NCBI GenBank assembly: GCA_937961455.1
Contig: CALGNN010000141.1
Coordinates: forward strand, 1-55,912
Length of the DNA: 55,912 nucleotides
Source: an uncultured Saprospiraceae bacterium
GTDB lineage: Bacteria; Bacteroidota; Bacteroidia; Chitinophagales; Saprospiraceae
Direction: 5' to 3'
Shown one piece after another: positions 1 through 8,711 of the stretch (the stretch's first letter is position 1; the number at the start of each line of letters is the position of its first letter). The notes below the pieces were generated by a model. It saw nothing but the letters and a program-made list of their open reading frames with translations, did no database searches and had not been told where the DNA came from. The position numbers were made by a program, and so were the translations under genes.

Positions 1-222
1 TTCGATAACGGCATTGGAATTAAAGAGGAATATCGTACTAAAATTTTCCAATTATTTGAACGCTTGCATGCGGAATCTGAATATAACGGATCTGGAATTG
101 GCCTTGCTATTTGCAAGAAGATCGTTGATCTACATCACGGAATTATTTGGGTTGAAGCAAACCCAACAGGAGGGAGTGTTTTCTATATCAGGCTTCCAAA
201 AAAACAAATACCTAACACATAG
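1..222 (+). CDS. Sensor histidine kinase, C-terminal ATPase fragment (5' truncated)
   Basis: The frame is open from base 1 and ends at the TAG at 220-222, giving 73 residues. It reads as the end of a HATPase_c domain: a G1/N-box style FDNGIGI, an F-box KIFQLFERL, a G2 box GSGIGLAICKKIV and the closing strand GGSVFYIRLPKK. These are the ATP-lid motifs of two-component sensor kinases. The sensing part lies before the window, so the signal and partner regulator cannot be named. An ATG inside this stretch in another frame is a shadow. Confidence 0.9.
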   Translation, partial: FDNGIGIKEEYRTKIFQLFERLHAESEYNGSGIGLAICKKIVDLHHGIIWVEANPTGGSVFYIRLPKKQIPNT

Positions 223-351
223 CTACCGCTGCACCATTTAGAATATTTTTTTGATTTTTTCATATTATGTTGCTCATTTGACAGTTGTTAAAAAGGGTTC
301 TCAAATGGCCTAGAACTTTCTTATCTTAATCCCTTAATAAAAACACTAACT

Positions 352-3264
352 ATGTTTCGAATTTTGTTCTTTTGCTTTTGTGTAGGAAGCCTCCCTTTAT
401 CAGCCCAAGTTCTCATTAATGAATATTCCGCATCCAATCTCAATGAGTTTATGGATTCATTTGGTAGAACTGAGGATTGGATTGAACTTTATAATGATTC
501 AGATCAAGAAGTAAACCTTGAAGGTTATCACCTTACTGACAAAGAAGGGAAGCCAGAAAAATGGGAAATTCCTGCTGGTGTAGTAATTGGTCCAAAAGAC
601 TATTTGTTATTTCATTGTAGTGGTAGAGATCTGCAAGTTGGTGATGAGCTTCATACCAACTTTAAGCTCTCACAAACAAAATCAAACGAGTATGTTGGCT
701 TCTCTGACCCTTCAGGTAATTTTATTGACTTGTATAAAATGGAGTTGACACTGGTGGAGAATTCAAGATGCAGAATGACAGACGGTTCAGATGAATGGAG
801 AATTTCTATCGATCCAACACCCAATGCATCTAATGATGGGTCGAATCAATTTATATCCTATACCGCAACTCCAAGCATAGATTTAGAAGCTGGGTTTTAC
901 AACGGGACTCAAACAGTAAATGTCACAAATAATGAAGCAAATAGTGTTTTAAGATATACCCTTGATGGAACCAATCCTACCGTCAACTCTCCAGAATATA
1001 CTGGAGCGCTAACCATTGATAAAACTACCGTTGTAAAAGCACAATCCTTCAGCAATGATCCAAACATCTTAGTTGGTAAAATGGATTTTAATACCTACTT
1101 CATTGATGAAGAATATAGCTTAGCGGTTTTTTCAGTTGCCGCTGATGAGGTACAAGATCTAGCGAATGGAAATGGGGTGCTCATTCCAATTGGTTCAATC
1201 GAGTATTTTAATGTAGAGAAAGAAAGAGAGGCTACTTCATTTGGATCACTTAATAGACATGGGCAGGATTCTTGGGTTTTAGATCATAGAAGTTTGGATT
1301 GGGTCTCTAGAGATGAGATGGGTTATTCAAGAACAGTAAAAGCCCCTTTGTTTTCTCACAGTGAAAGAGATGATTATCAAAAATTTATGTTTAGAAATTC
1401 TGGAGATGATAATTATCCAGCCATAGACGATGGCGCTCATGAAGGAAGTACCCACATCAGAGATGAGTATGTGCAGACTTTAGCACTAGAAGGTGGGTTG
1501 GATCTAGATACAAGAGCAGTTGAAAGAGTAGTCTTGTATTTAAATGGTGATTATTGGGGCGTATATGGGATGAGGGATCGTCCAGTCGATCATGATTTTA
1601 CAGATTACTATTACGATCAAGGTAAATATGAAATTCAATATTTGTCCACTTGGGGGAATACAGAGATTGAGTATGGCGGGATTCAAGCACTAAATGATTG
1701 GGCAAGTATCAGGGATTTTGCTTTAGAAAATGATCTATCAATACCTGAGAATTATCAAAAAGTTTATGATGAGATAAACCTGATTAGTCTCATTGATTAT
1801 ATGGTGATGAACTTAAATGTAGTTGCATCAGATTGGTTGAATTATAATACCGGATGGTGGAGAGGATTAAACCCTGAAGGAGGTCATCAAAAATGGGGTT
1901 ATATACTTTGGGATTTAGATGCCACCTTTGACTATTATATCAATTACAGTGGCGTGCCAAATACCGATCCTGATGCTGATCCTTGTGATCTAGAAGAAAT
2001 AGGTGACTTTATGGATCAATTTTTTGGTGGTGGAGGTGGAGGACCTACCCTCACAAATGCAGCGGATTGTAGTACCATACAAAATGGCTCATCACCTTAT
2101 CCAGCAAACGATCCGATTTATCAGCAAGTGGTTCTAGATGATGCGTTTTGTTGCCAGAATGATTGGGATAACATTTGTCAGTCATCATATAACGATTTGG
2201 CTGCAGCAGGATCTGGTTTTGAAAATCCAAATGATTGTCCAGTTATTGTAAATGGACTGAGCCCTTTAGATTCGTCGAATATCGTGTACCTGCAGGTGGT
2301 TAATAGCATGTCATCTTGCTGTGATGAATGGACTACTGAATGTCAAGAAGTCTATGATAATATTCTGGAAGGAAATGGTGGTGGAGTAACTACTAATAAT
2401 GACGTAGGTAAGCACGAAAAAATTCTATTGAAATTGATCGATGAAAGTGATGATTTTAGACAGTTGTATTACTCCAGATATGCTGATATTATGAATACCA
2501 TCTTTACTTGCGAAAATATGAATGAAACACTTGATCGCATGCTGGCTGTAATAGAGCCTGAAATGCCAAGACAGATTGATAGATGGGGTGGATCAATGGG
2601 CGAATGGCAGCAAAATGTAGAAGACCTAAAGGCATTTATAAATGCAAGATGTGAACTTTTAGATGATGGGGCCTTAGAATGCTATCCTGAACTTACAGGG
2701 CCTTTTAATATAACCCTGTTAACTCAGCCAGAAGGTATCGGAGCTATTAAGTTTAATACAATTGATATCGATAATTATCCATGGTCTGGAAACTACTTTG
2801 GAGGCATGGAGAATAATTTGACGGCAAAAGTTTATGAAGACTTTGTTGATGAATGGGAGTTCAGTCATTGGATCAGTTCTGCTGGTAATGTGATCAGCCC
2901 TAGTGCCAATCAAAGAATTGCGAAAATATCTTTGGTGGATACGGACACCCTAACTGCTGTTTTTACCAACTTGACTTCAGTGAATGAATTGGAATCAGAT
3001 ATATCATTTCAGTTATTCCCAAATCCTAGTTCCAGTCATTTTAATATTGCATATGAACTAGATGAAGCAGCTTCTGTGAGCATTAGTTTGTATAATCTCA
3101 TGGGTGGGAAATTATTAGATTTCCATGCAGAATCAGGAAGAAAATCAGCAGGATTTCATCAAGAGATTTTGAACCTTGATGACAATATTGTCAGTGGCAT
3201 GTATTTATTGCAAATGACAGTTGATGACCAACGCTTATCGCGCAAGGTCAGTATAATTAGATAA
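352..3264 (+). CDS. Secreted CotH-type kinase-fold protein with lamin-tail and T9SS sorting domains (copy 1)
   Basis: This 970-residue protein has a signal peptide ending near SAQ (residue 19). A lamin-tail domain follows at about 20-150 (INEYSASN, WIELYNDSD, LSGYHLTD-like). A chitobiase/hexosaminidase C-terminal-like domain lies at about 165-235 (YTLDGTNPT). A CotH-like region follows, with VVLYLNGDYWGVYGMRDRP and the metal-site style ILWDLDATFDYY. A Cys-rich insert with two CC/C units sits inside the CotH fold, and the C-terminus is a type A sorting domain (FQLFPNP ... MYLLQ ... KVSIIR). CotH proteins are atypical protein kinases in spore coats; in Bacteroidota they are secreted and of unknown substrate. 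It is followed 83 bases later by a close paralogue. Surface location is inferred from the T9SS tail; kinase activity is not shown. Confidence 0.85.
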   Translation: MFRILFFCFCVGSLPLSAQVLINEYSASNLNEFMDSFGRTEDWIELYNDSDQEVNLEGYHLTDKEGKPEKWEIPAGVVIGPKDYLLFHCSGRDLQVGDELHTNFKLSQTKSNEYVGFSDPSGNFIDLYKMELTLVENSRCRMTDGSDEWRISIDPTPNASNDGSNQFISYTATPSIDLEAGFYNGTQTVNVTNNEANSVLRYTLDGTNPTVNSPEYTGALTIDKTTVVKAQSFSNDPNILVGKMDFNTYFIDEEYSLAVFSVAADEVQDLANGNGVLIPIGSIEYFNVEKEREATSFGSLNRHGQDSWVLDHRSLDWVSRDEMGYSRTVKAPLFSHSERDDYQKFMFRNSGDDNYPAIDDGAHEGSTHIRDEYVQTLALEGGLDLDTRAVERVVLYLNGDYWGVYGMRDRPVDHDFTDYYYDQGKYEIQYLSTWGNTEIEYGGIQALNDWASIRDFALENDLSIPENYQKVYDEINLISLIDYMVMNLNVVASDWLNYNTGWWRGLNPEGGHQKWGYILWDLDATFDYYINYSGVPNTDPDADPCDLEEIGDFMDQFFGGGGGGPTLTNAADCSTIQNGSSPYPANDPIYQQVVLDDAFCCQNDWDNICQSSYNDLAAAGSGFENPNDCPVIVNGLSPLDSSNIVYLQVVNSMSSCCDEWTTECQEVYDNILEGNGGGVTTNNDVGKHEKILLKLIDESDDFRQLYYSRYADIMNTIFTCENMNETLDRMLAVIEPEMPRQIDRWGGSMGEWQQNVEDLKAFINARCELLDDGALECYPELTGPFNITLLTQPEGIGAIKFNTIDIDNYPWSGNYFGGMENNLTAKVYEDFVDEWEFSHWISSAGNVISPSANQRIAKISLVDTDTLTAVFTNLTSVNELESDISFQLFPNPSSSHFNIAYELDEAASVSISLYNLMGGKLLDFHAESGRKSAGFHQEILNLDDNIVSGMYLLQMTVDDQRLSRKVSIIR

Positions 3265-3292
3265 ATTTTACAATACAAAAATTCAATATGAC

Positions 3293-3319
3293 GAGCCTTG
3301 ACTAATAAAGTCAAGGCTC
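3293..3319 (+). terminator. Hairpin between the two CotH paralogues
   Basis: Perfect 10-bp arms (GAGCCTTGAC at 3293-3302 and its complement at 3310-3319) with a 7-base loop lie 29 bases after the first CotH gene. Only a short T-run follows, so it is a weak terminator or a transcript-stabilising hairpin. Confidence 0.6.
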
Positions 3320-3347
3320 ATTTCTTTGAATATAAAACATCACTTTT

Positions 3348-6260
3348 ATGAAATTGTGTAAGCTCTTTGTCCTTGTATTAATTCTGCAATCTGGCTTCTT
3401 AGAGGCACAAGTAATGATTAATGAATATTCCGCTTCAAACCTTAATAGCTTTTTAGATTCTTATGGCAAAACTGAGGATTGGATTGAGCTTTATAATGAT
3501 AGTGATGTGGATGTTGATATTAGTGGATATCACCTCACAGACAAAGAATCAAAACCGGAAAAGTGGAGTATACCAGCAGGAACTATAATTCCAGCTAAAG
3601 GCTTTTTAAGTTTTTGGTGCTCGGGAAGGGATGAGGTCAATGGCCCAGAAATGCATACCAATTTTAAATTGTCTCAAACAAAGACGAATGAGTATGTTGG
3701 CTTTTCTGATCCATCTGGAGACATGATTGATATTTATAAATTAGAATTGACCCTTGTAGAGCATTCAAGAGCTAGGATGACCGACGGAGGATCAGAGTGG
3801 AGGGTATGCACCAATCCAACACTTAATGCTTCTAATAACGGAGCACAAATGAGAACAGGGTATACAGCTACACCAAGTATCGATTTAGAAGCTGGTTTTT
3901 ATGCAGGAGAACAAACCGTAAGTATTGTTAACAACGAGCCCAATTCTGTTTTAAGAATCACTTTGGATGGAACCAATCCTACACAGAATTCACCAATGTA
4001 TACTGAAGCACTAACGATCGATAAGACCACGGTAGTTAAAGCTCAAGCCTTTAGTAATGACAATGATGTCTTGACTGGGAAAATGATATTTCGGACTTAC
4101 TTTATTGACGAGGAGTATAGCTTAGCTGTCTTTTCCGTAGCTGCTGATCAAGTGCTGCAATTGGCAGCTGGACAAGGAGAAATAATACCAATTGGGTCTA
4201 TTGAATATTTTGATACTAATAAAGAATTACAAGCTACCTCATTTGGATCACTCAATAGGCACGGGCAAGATTCATGGGTTTTACCTCATAGAAGCCTTGA
4301 TTGGATATCAAGGGATGAAATGGGATATAGCAGAGCTGTAGAGGCTCCTTTATTTAGTTATTCTGATCGCCCAAGCTACCAAAGATTTATGTTTAGAAAT
4401 TCCGGTGATGATAATTACCCAGCCATTAACGATAATGCTCATGAAGGGAGCACGCACATCAGAGATGAATATGTCCAATCATTAGCTAAAGAAGGTGGAT
4501 TAGAATTAGATACTAGAGCTGTTGAAAGAGTAGTCTTATTTTTGAATGGACAATATTGGGGCGTATATGGAATGAGGGAGCGACCAGTAGATCACGATTA
4601 TACAGCATATTATTATGATCAAGATAAGTATCATTTGCAATATCTAACGACCTGGGGGACTACTGATTTAGAATATGGAGGTATTCAATCTGAAATAGAT
4701 TGGAAAAGCATTAGAAACTTTGCTTTATTGAATGACCTTGGTGTGCCAGAAAACTATCAAAAGGTGGATGAGGAAATCAATCTCTTAAGTATGATAGATT
4801 ATATGGTCATGAACCTTAATGTTGTTGCTTCGGATTGGCTCAACTATAATACGGGATGGTGGAGAGGCATTCATCCAGACGGAGGTCATAAAAAGTGGGG
4901 GTACATCTTATGGGATTTGGATGCTACCTTTGATTATTATATCAATTATAGTGGAGTCCCCAATACCAATCCTGATGCAGATCCTTGTGACTTAGAGGCA
5001 ATCGGTGATTATATGGATCAATTTTTTGGTGGCGGTTTTGGAGGTGATATCAATGATCCTGCAGCATGTCAAACCATTATAAATGGCAGCGCACCGCATT
5101 CTGCTGATGATCCTTATTTCCAACAAACGGTTTTAACTTTTGGATTTTGTTGCAGTAATAATTGGGGAGGTTTTTGTCAAGAAATTTATGAGGACTTGTC
5201 AGCGCCTGGGAGTGATTTTGTGTTACCCGATTCTTGTGAAGTAATTAAAAATGGTTCTGCAGGACTAGCTGAAGCTGATTTCAATTTTTTAAAAGTGATA
5301 AATGATCTTCCAAATTGCTGTGATTCATGGAATTCAAATTGCGCAGATTTATATGATTTCTATGCTGCAGGCACCTCAGGCTTAGACTTTAATGATGTAG
5401 GATTACACGAAAAGATATTCCTAAAACTGATTCAAGAAAATGATGACTTCAGACAACTATATTATTCAAGATATGCTGATATTATGAATACGATATTTAC
5501 TTGTGATAATATGATTCATACATTAGATAGCATGCTTGCAGTGATCGAACCTGAAATGCCAAGACAAATAGCAAGATGGGGCGGATCAATGTCAGAATGG
5601 GAAGCCAATGTAAATGATTTAAAAGATTTTATTCTTGCAAGATGTGAATCTTTAGATGACGGGGCTTTAGAATGTTATCCTGAATTAGAAGGTCCCTATC
5701 AAGTTACTTTAAAGACCAAGCCGGAGGGCATTGGTAGTATTAAATTTAATACAATGGTGGTACCAAGTGATCCTTGGTCTGGAGACTATTTTGGTGGTAT
5801 GGAGAACAAGATGGTGGCTTATGTAGACGAGCCATTTGTAGACGAATGGGAGTTTAGTCATTGGGAAAGTACAGCTTCAAATATCATCACGCCAAATGCT
5901 AATCAAAGAATAGCCAGTATTGATTTAATTGATCAAGATACGATTACCGCTGTTTTTACCAATTTGGTATCAGTTGAAGAAATAGCTTCTGTAAAAGAGC
6001 TTAAAGTTTTTCCCAATCCAAATCCTGGCCAGTTCAATCTGCAATTTGAGCTTGAAGAATCAGCTGAACTTCAAATCGCGCTGTATAATTTAGTAGGCGA
6101 GAGGCTTGTTGAGTTTAAAGAATTAAGCGGATCCTATGCATCAGGTTTACATGAAAAACGAATTGAGTTAACTGAAAATAAGATTCCAAATGGAATGTAC
6201 CTACTTCAGTTAAAAATCAATAATCAAACAGTGAGTAGAAAACTTAGTGTGCTGAGATAG
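3348..6260 (+). CDS. Secreted CotH-type kinase-fold protein with lamin-tail and T9SS sorting domains (copy 2)
   Basis: This is a tandem paralogue of the preceding gene with the same 970-residue length and domain order: signal peptide to LEAQ, lamin tail, chitobiase-C-like domain, CotH region with VVLFLNGQYWGVYGMRERP and ILWDLDATFDYY, Cys-rich insert, and T9SS tail (KVFPNPNPGQF to RKLSVLR). The CotH core is nearly identical between copies. The Cys-rich insert and sorting tail have diverged most, although the CC and C positions are kept. This argues for an old duplication under selection, with different partner specificity possible. The stop lies only two bases from the stop of the convergent minus-strand gene. 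Confidence 0.85.
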   Translation: MKLCKLFVLVLILQSGFLEAQVMINEYSASNLNSFLDSYGKTEDWIELYNDSDVDVDISGYHLTDKESKPEKWSIPAGTIIPAKGFLSFWCSGRDEVNGPEMHTNFKLSQTKTNEYVGFSDPSGDMIDIYKLELTLVEHSRARMTDGGSEWRVCTNPTLNASNNGAQMRTGYTATPSIDLEAGFYAGEQTVSIVNNEPNSVLRITLDGTNPTQNSPMYTEALTIDKTTVVKAQAFSNDNDVLTGKMIFRTYFIDEEYSLAVFSVAADQVLQLAAGQGEIIPIGSIEYFDTNKELQATSFGSLNRHGQDSWVLPHRSLDWISRDEMGYSRAVEAPLFSYSDRPSYQRFMFRNSGDDNYPAINDNAHEGSTHIRDEYVQSLAKEGGLELDTRAVERVVLFLNGQYWGVYGMRERPVDHDYTAYYYDQDKYHLQYLTTWGTTDLEYGGIQSEIDWKSIRNFALLNDLGVPENYQKVDEEINLLSMIDYMVMNLNVVASDWLNYNTGWWRGIHPDGGHKKWGYILWDLDATFDYYINYSGVPNTNPDADPCDLEAIGDYMDQFFGGGFGGDINDPAACQTIINGSAPHSADDPYFQQTVLTFGFCCSNNWGGFCQEIYEDLSAPGSDFVLPDSCEVIKNGSAGLAEADFNFLKVINDLPNCCDSWNSNCADLYDFYAAGTSGLDFNDVGLHEKIFLKLIQENDDFRQLYYSRYADIMNTIFTCDNMIHTLDSMLAVIEPEMPRQIARWGGSMSEWEANVNDLKDFILARCESLDDGALECYPELEGPYQVTLKTKPEGIGSIKFNTMVVPSDPWSGDYFGGMENKMVAYVDEPFVDEWEFSHWESTASNIITPNANQRIASIDLIDQDTITAVFTNLVSVEEIASVKELKVFPNPNPGQFNLQFELEESAELQIALYNLVGERLVEFKELSGSYASGLHEKRIELTENKIPNGMYLLQLKINNQTVSRKLSVLR

Positions 6261-6262
6261 AT

Positions 6263-6640
6263 TTATACGGCCATTGATGCATAATTGCTCATAAGTATCA
6301 TGATTTCGTTTTTGGCATAATCAGTCCAAGCGAAATCATATACATAATGATAGATCTTGCCATCAGGTGCATGATAAACTTTCGTGCAAAATTCAAATTT
6401 AAAACCTAAAGCAATGAGCTTTTGCTTATCTATAAAAAACCGTCCAAACTTCTTCTTTTCTGATAATTCCAATAGAATGATTCTATTACGATGCAGCACG
6501 TTGTCAACTTCTCTAACATGAAGTTCATTTTGACGACGTCGCATGCTGTGATAGGCATTCTTACATTTTACAGAACAAAATACTTTGTCCAATCTGCCTA
6601 CAATGTCGCTTTTGCAGATTCTACATCTCTTAATTTCCAT
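6263..6640 (-). CDS. Small zinc-ribbon protein
   Basis: A 125-residue protein starting MEIKRCRICKSDIVG. Cysteines in CRICKSD and FCSVKCKNAYHS form a CxxC...CxxxC zinc-ribbon-like site within the first 35 residues. A basic stretch follows, then a domain with YHYVYDFAW. The ATG at 6640 is preferred to an upstream TTG (6664) because Bacteroidota zinc-ribbon proteins of this kind begin just before the first CxxC. It ends two bases from the CotH paralogue, with no room for a separate terminator. The function is unknown; nucleic-acid or protein binding is only a family-level guess. Confidence 0.7.
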   Translation of the reverse strand: MEIKRCRICKSDIVGRLDKVFCSVKCKNAYHSMRRRQNELHVREVDNVLHRNRIILLELSEKKKFGRFFIDKQKLIALGFKFEFCTKVYHAPDGKIYHYVYDFAWTDYAKNEIMILMSNYASMAV

Positions 6641-6823
6641 TATACGGTGGTTATTGTGAAACAATTACTAGGGGAATTAATAACCGATATAAACGAATAT
6701 AAAAAACAATTACCAACTGATTGTCAGAACTTAAGTAAAAATATCCTAAAGAATAAGTTAATTAAATGGCTGTAACTGACTTTAAATCAATTACATATAA
6801 TTGCAATATATAATATTTGGCGA

Positions 6824-7870
6824 CTAGTCAAAATGCAGGGACAAAATAGCAGGGAATTTGCTTCTTCCGTACTTTCTTTTTTCAACGTAAGAAAATATAA
6901 TTCTAGACTGATCAAAGCCAAACATGCCTAGATAATAGACTATCAAGGACTGTAGCATTTCTGACTCAAAATTTAAACCCGTTTTTGGATGAATGCCTTG
7001 CCTAATCAATATTTTAGCATTTTCCGTTTTTCGAGCAAGCTCAGCCCAACGATATAGATCATACACAGAAGATTCCAAGTAGGCGGGAAAGTTGCCAGAC
7101 TCGCTTTTAGTTAAATCAATCTTATTGGAATTTGAACCTACAAACTTCTCTCTTTCGTAATAGAAAAAATTTCTAAGATTTATAAAGTTTGATGGAAGAT
7201 CCATTGCCATAGATTGTGCTTCTTGTTTTGTAAATTTTAGAGGAGGGATTTCTTCATCTATGCATGCTATTTGTTTAATTGAGCTTAGGTGATCCAAAAG
7301 TAAATGTCCATTATATGGAAAGTCATCATTATAAAAAGCTTCAAAATTAATAGATTGAACATCTGCTGAAGCTTGAATTTTAATGGTATAGGTTCTCCAG
7401 TCTGCATGATTTATCGCAGGACTTGAATACAATTTTTCAATATGCTCACCATCTTTATTAGATGACCAAATAAGCAATCGAATAGGTCTATTATAACTCG
7501 CAGCTTTGCCATTGGTTCTAGAAACAGATTCATACTTAAATGACTGGCTCAAATCAACTGTAAATTCATAACAGTTTCCTGCTTTGAGAGGAATACCGAG
7601 ATTTTGATAAATGGCCTCCCATGTACCATTATCTCTTGCCACCATGCCTAAATAGGTGTTCCCATCAGCAGCTGGTTTTATGACATCAAAGCAACAAGGT
7701 TGGACGTCTGGTGGTGACTCTCCTTTAATATCTAAAAAATACCAAGCAGGCAACACCTGATTCACGGTGTCAAGCTCAAATGAAGGATTCCCAAATGGGA
7801 TTTCTTGTGCTTGAATTAAATAGGAGATAAAACATAAGAAAAATAAATTTGCTTTTTTTAGTTTGCACAT
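6824..7870 (-). CDS. Secreted protein of unknown function
   Basis: This is 348 residues from the ATG at 7870, which gives a clean signal peptide (MCKLKKANLFFLCFISYLIQAQ). An in-frame upstream extension would overlap miaE and put a soluble leader before the signal peptide, so I rejected it. Residues about 25-205 look like a beta-sandwich, carbohydrate-binding-like fold with four Cys (PCCF, NCYEF, IACIDEE). The C-terminal 130 residues are predicted helical and unrecognised. There is no T9SS tail. The start lies five bases after the miaE stop, so it is probably co-transcribed with miaE. No function is claimed. Confidence 0.7.
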   Translation of the reverse strand: MCKLKKANLFFLCFISYLIQAQEIPFGNPSFELDTVNQVLPAWYFLDIKGESPPDVQPCCFDVIKPAADGNTYLGMVARDNGTWEAIYQNLGIPLKAGNCYEFTVDLSQSFKYESVSRTNGKAASYNRPIRLLIWSSNKDGEHIEKLYSSPAINHADWRTYTIKIQASADVQSINFEAFYNDDFPYNGHLLLDHLSSIKQIACIDEEIPPLKFTKQEAQSMAMDLPSNFINLRNFFYYEREKFVGSNSNKIDLTKSESGNFPAYLESSVYDLYRWAELARKTENAKILIRQGIHPKTGLNFESEMLQSLIVYYLGMFGFDQSRIIFSYVEKRKYGRSKFPAILSLHFD

Positions 7871-7875
7871 AACGA

Positions 7876-8460
7876 CTAATGTAAAGCGGCTCTTATGGGG
7901 CAAGCATGCAGGACCTCTGACTCTTTTTCTACCCACCAGCGCAATCGGTCATAGACCTTAGTTTCTGGAAAATAGTTAAGTGCCATTTTAACATAAACAT
8001 TTCCATGCTTTGCTTCTGAAATCCAAAGCATCTTGTAAAACTTCTTGAGGCCTTCGTCTTCAACATGATTGGATACCATTTTAAATCGCTCCGCGCCTCG
8101 TGTTTCTACAACTGATGCAATAAGTAAACGATCTAAGAATCGTTCTTGTATACCAGAGTGACAAAGTTTCATAAGTCCCTTGATATATAAATCTTCAGAA
8201 ATGGAATGTGCTAATTGTATTCCTCTTGATTCCATGAGCTCATAAACCTGCTTAAAGTGGTCTAACTCTTCAATACCTATCTCAATAAGCTCTGGTAGAA
8301 TTTCTATGCGATTTGGATATTTTGCTACAAAACTCATAGCTGTAGCTGAAGCCTTTCTTTCACAATCCGCATGGTCCTGTAGGAAAGAATCAAAATCTGC
8401 TATAACCGCTTCAACCCAAGCAGTTTTGCTTGGAATTGCAAGATCTAAATTATACTTCAT
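7876..8460 (-). CDS. miaE: tRNA-(ms2io6A37) hydroxylase MiaE
   Basis: This 194-residue ferritin-like di-iron protein hydroxylates the isopentenyl group of 2-methylthio-N6-isopentenyladenosine at tRNA position 37, using O2. The metal ligands are visible in order: E34 (DCERKAS), E65 and H68 (EELDHF), E119 (VETRGAERF), E149 and H152 (SEAKHG). This is the two-helix-pair ExxH pattern of the family at its usual length. It lies between a 41-residue membrane protein (5 bases upstream) and a secreted unknown (5 bases downstream), all minus strand. The start is ATG at 8460. Confidence 0.93.
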   Translation of the reverse strand: MKYNLDLAIPSKTAWVEAVIADFDSFLQDHADCERKASATAMSFVAKYPNRIEILPELIEIGIEELDHFKQVYELMESRGIQLAHSISEDLYIKGLMKLCHSGIQERFLDRLLIASVVETRGAERFKMVSNHVEDEGLKKFYKMLWISEAKHGNVYVKMALNYFPETKVYDRLRWWVEKESEVLHACPIRAALH

Positions 8461-8465
8461 TAAAA

Positions 8466-8591
8466 TTATCTGGACATGAAATACAATATTGCCATGATGA
8501 CTATTGCAGATACAAAAGATATGATAAAGAAGTTTTTTTCCTGCTTCTTGGTTTTTGCTTCTGCTTTTCTTTTTCTTCTAGACTTAGCCAT
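8466..8591 (-). CDS. Small basic single-pass membrane protein (41 aa)
   Basis: This short gene runs from ATG at 8591 to TAA at 8466-8468 and encodes 41 residues. The first 19 residues are strongly basic (MAKSRRKRKAEAKTKKQEK). One hydrophobic segment of about 19 residues follows (FFIISFVSAIVIMAILYF), then MSR. The positive-inside rule predicts an N-terminus in the cytoplasm. It ends five bases before the miaE start on the same strand, so the two are probably one transcript. The function is unknown. Confidence rests on the gene-like basic plus membrane layout and the tight spacing. Confidence 0.65.
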   Translation of the reverse strand: MAKSRRKRKAEAKTKKQEKNFFIISFVSAIVIMAILYFMSR

Positions 8592-8711
8592 ATTTATTTA
8601 ATATTCTGTTACTCCAAAATAATTAATTATTGATTATTGTAGCTATTTATCCTTCCATTTTTTTTTAGCTAATTGATAAATCCATTTCGAGGAAAGGAAG
8701 CCATCATTCAA

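Noticed and set aside
14-241. A 75-codon plus-strand frame over the window start
   Set aside because: It is out of frame with the clear histidine-kinase ATPase motifs at 1-222.
7871-7936. An extended start for the secreted unknown gene inside miaE
   Set aside because: It would place 22 soluble residues before a clean signal peptide and overlap miaE. ATG 7870 fits better.
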